Source of the DNA: Ignelater luminosus
Lineage: Eukaryota; Arthropoda; Insecta; Coleoptera; Elateridae
Assembly (NCBI GenBank): GCA_011009095.1
Contig: VTPC01091272.1
Location: 244,732 to 308,731 of the forward strand
Direction: 5' to 3'
Length of the DNA: 64,000 bases
A program made the translations under genes and the position numbers. The notes under the pieces were generated by a model that had not been told where the DNA came from, did no database searches, and saw nothing but the letters and a program-made list of their open reading frames with translations. Shown here piece by piece: positions 61,986 to 64,000 of this stretch. Every line of letters begins with the position of its first letter. Positions within the stretch are counted from its first letter, which is position 1.

Positions 61986-62480
61986 TTGTATATCATATAT
62001 AGGCACGGATTCCGTGCGATGCGCGTCCTTGGAGCCGACGGGTCACACACCTTATGCCAATTTGGGATTATTCTGTGATGTAGAGCACAGACATCCCCCC
62101 ACCACCAGTTCGATGGATATCTGTGTATGCCATAGGGACGGGACCTGAATTTCTTCTATCAGATCTGATGATGATGATAATCTCGCTTACCGACCGCCTT
62201 CCAGAGCGCTTCACTGGTTCATACTCCACTGTGTTATCTTTGGCGCACTACCGTTCTCCAACAGACTCCATCACCATCAACAGCATTGGAATCTACTTCA
62301 CTCAATCGCCTTCGGAGATTTCATTTTTGAGTTACTGGACGGTGAAAAGTTTAGATTTTAGAAATGGCACTGACGTGCTAAATGATGCCACTTTTTGTAG
62401 TTTACAATGTTTTTCTTTTGTAACACCAGATACAACTCATTTGTTCCTGCTTGATATGATCTACTGGTAGTACTTGCATC
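61986..62480. other. Block of raised GC content, unidentified
   Basis: Sequence from GCACGGATTCCGTGCGATGC onward is clearly more GC-rich than its surroundings for about 350 bp. The CACGGATTCCGTG start is itself a short palindrome, and TATCATATATAG lies just before it. Frames at 61960-62148 and 62123-62470 show no known domain. It could be a decayed element or retrocopy. Confidence 0.35.
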
Positions 62481-64000
62481 ACGTTAGCTATAACCTTCTA
62501 AAGATCTCTTTCCACTGCTGCGATAAATAATAGAAGAATAAAAACAGAACAGAAATAGTATTGTTGACGTTCTTTTCCCATACCATTGCTTTCCTTAAGC
62601 AACATCATTGTTCTGATTAAAAGTTTTCACTTTTGTTTACGTACTACTACATTCCAAAGAGACTGAATTGTAACATAAGGTCATTTTCCATGAAAGGACT
62701 AACTCTTTACTTAAGATGGACAATGCAAACCTTAAACTCGCTTGGTGATTTGTAAATTGTAAATTCCAAGGTTTAGACATACAAAGAGAAAATGATTTGT
62801 CTTGTCAGAAAGTTTTGAAGAATTGCATTGAAATTTTCTTCATACAAGCTTAATACCATTTCCGTTAACTCAACTCGTCAAGGGATCGACTACGTTTCCA
62901 AGAATCTCTTACAGGTTTTTGGGCAAAGACTTTATGCTTTTGCAAAAAGTATTTTTGATTATGCGAGTTGTGCAGTAAATATGTACGACACGGATATGAA
63001 AATCCACCCTAGTTCGAAAAACCCGAATGGTTGAAGCACGCTGCAAGTACTTGCAAGCATATTTGCTGGATACAAAACTCTACTTAAGCAAATAGATTTT
63101 TATACAAGTCGCTTGCAGTTTTGACTGTAGAATGCAATTTACCAGCAAAAGTTATAATTATATCTGAGGTAAACCCTTGAACTTGTAATCAGAAATTGTA
63201 ACATTGTTAAGAGACAAGATGATAAACTTGTTTTCGTGGTTATGAAGTTTCTATGCAATTTCATACAGTTTAAAGAAATGGTTTGATTGTCGTTTATGCT
63301 GTCCAACTCAATATGTTTTAAATAGCTTTTTGTTTTACTTTTGCAGAGGGTCCTCACGATAGTGGAACTTTTTAGTTTCAATTAAACTTTGACAAGGTCT
63401 GATCTTGAAAGTTGTTACTCAGTTTCTCTCTTTTTTGCATAGGATTCCTGATTAATTTCTGATTTCTATGTTATTCTTTTTTTAGCTTCAATTTCTTTTC
63501 ATAGCTGGATAGGAAGTTTTCTCAAGCTGATGACTACTCAAATTTCTTACTGAACTCTTATTCCTTCTTCAGCCTCTTTAACGTTTTCAGGATGAGCTTT
63601 AACTAATAATTTACCAAATAAATGTTAATCACAAAAACTTCATGGTCGAACAATGTATTCACTTTACAATAAGTAAACAAAAGAACTTAAGAATGTCTAA
63701 ATTAAATAATAAATAACGATTTATAAGAGCACAGATTTTAAAGGTTGTTCAGGTTTTTTTTTGTTTTTAAGCCTAATCTAAACTACTTATATGGATAATT
63801 AAACCTGAATGCTGACACTCCCAAGCATAACAGTAACCTTTAGAAGAGTCGAAACGCTGACGATCTGGTACTTCAAATTTCTTCTTTCTTTAAAGAAGTT
63901 AAGACTTTGCTAGGATCTTTTTCCACACACACAACACCCAGATCTTTCACGCACAAAACAGACAGTTCAATTTCCCCGACCACAGAATTTACACCTATCA
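62481..64000. other. AT-rich stretch to the window end
   Basis: No gene, RNA or repeat is recognised. Confidence 0.5.

Overview
The window looks like AT-rich insect genomic DNA, almost all intron and transposon fossils, with one recognisable host gene. That gene is on the + strand: the insect ether-a-go-go (eag, KCNH-type) potassium channel. One 234-bp exon at 22928-23161 encodes most of the N-terminal PAS domain. A canonical 12-bp microexon candidate at 37117-37128 keeps the same phase and would add Ser-Thr-Pro-Gln at the junction where Drosophila eag also carries an insert. The upstream exon (N-terminal cap) and the downstream exon (expected to begin ETPLW) were not found, so the window probably lies within very large introns of eag. 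The visible intron between the two exons is 13,955 bp.

Left third (1-22927): a decayed Tc1-type transposon with double (IR/DR) terminal repeats at 3830-5452; a shortened Jockey-like LINE at 7636-8170 followed by an unexplained GC-rich block; and a three-level nest at 12471-14893. In the nest a foldback element with TA-type insertion sits inside a Transib-like element, whose ends begin with the RSS heptamer CACAGTG and which is flanked by CGTCG, and that element interrupts an older hairpin. Next come an I/R1-like reverse-transcriptase scrap (17100-17480, minus) and a long, broken RTE-like LINE (about 17.8-20.98 kb, minus) with endonuclease, reverse transcriptase and an ORF1 remnant.

Middle (22928-37128): the eag exon, then its intron. 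The intron holds an antisense I/R1-type LINE fossil with gag zinc knuckles and an endonuclease start (24.35-25.5 kb), an uncharacterised ORF near 26.9 kb, small hairpins, an exact 18-bp direct repeat 240 bp apart, and two copies (about 32.2 and 36.2 kb) of a short repeat that folds into two stems with compensatory changes.

Right part (37129-64000): probably the next eag intron. It holds an unidentified coding fossil (38.6-39.0 kb), an RTE/BovB-like LINE tail (45.27-45.98 kb), a seven-copy ~115-bp tandem repeat (51.3-52.1 kb), a tRNA-derived SINE candidate (53.0-53.2 kb), an internally deleted mariner with nearly perfect terminal repeats (54397-55322), and a non-autonomous hAT element with a TCTAGA-like 8-bp target duplication (56263-56986). 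Most other open frames are noise or antisense shadows of these elements. Family names and comparisons with Drosophila or other proteins come from memory; no search was run.
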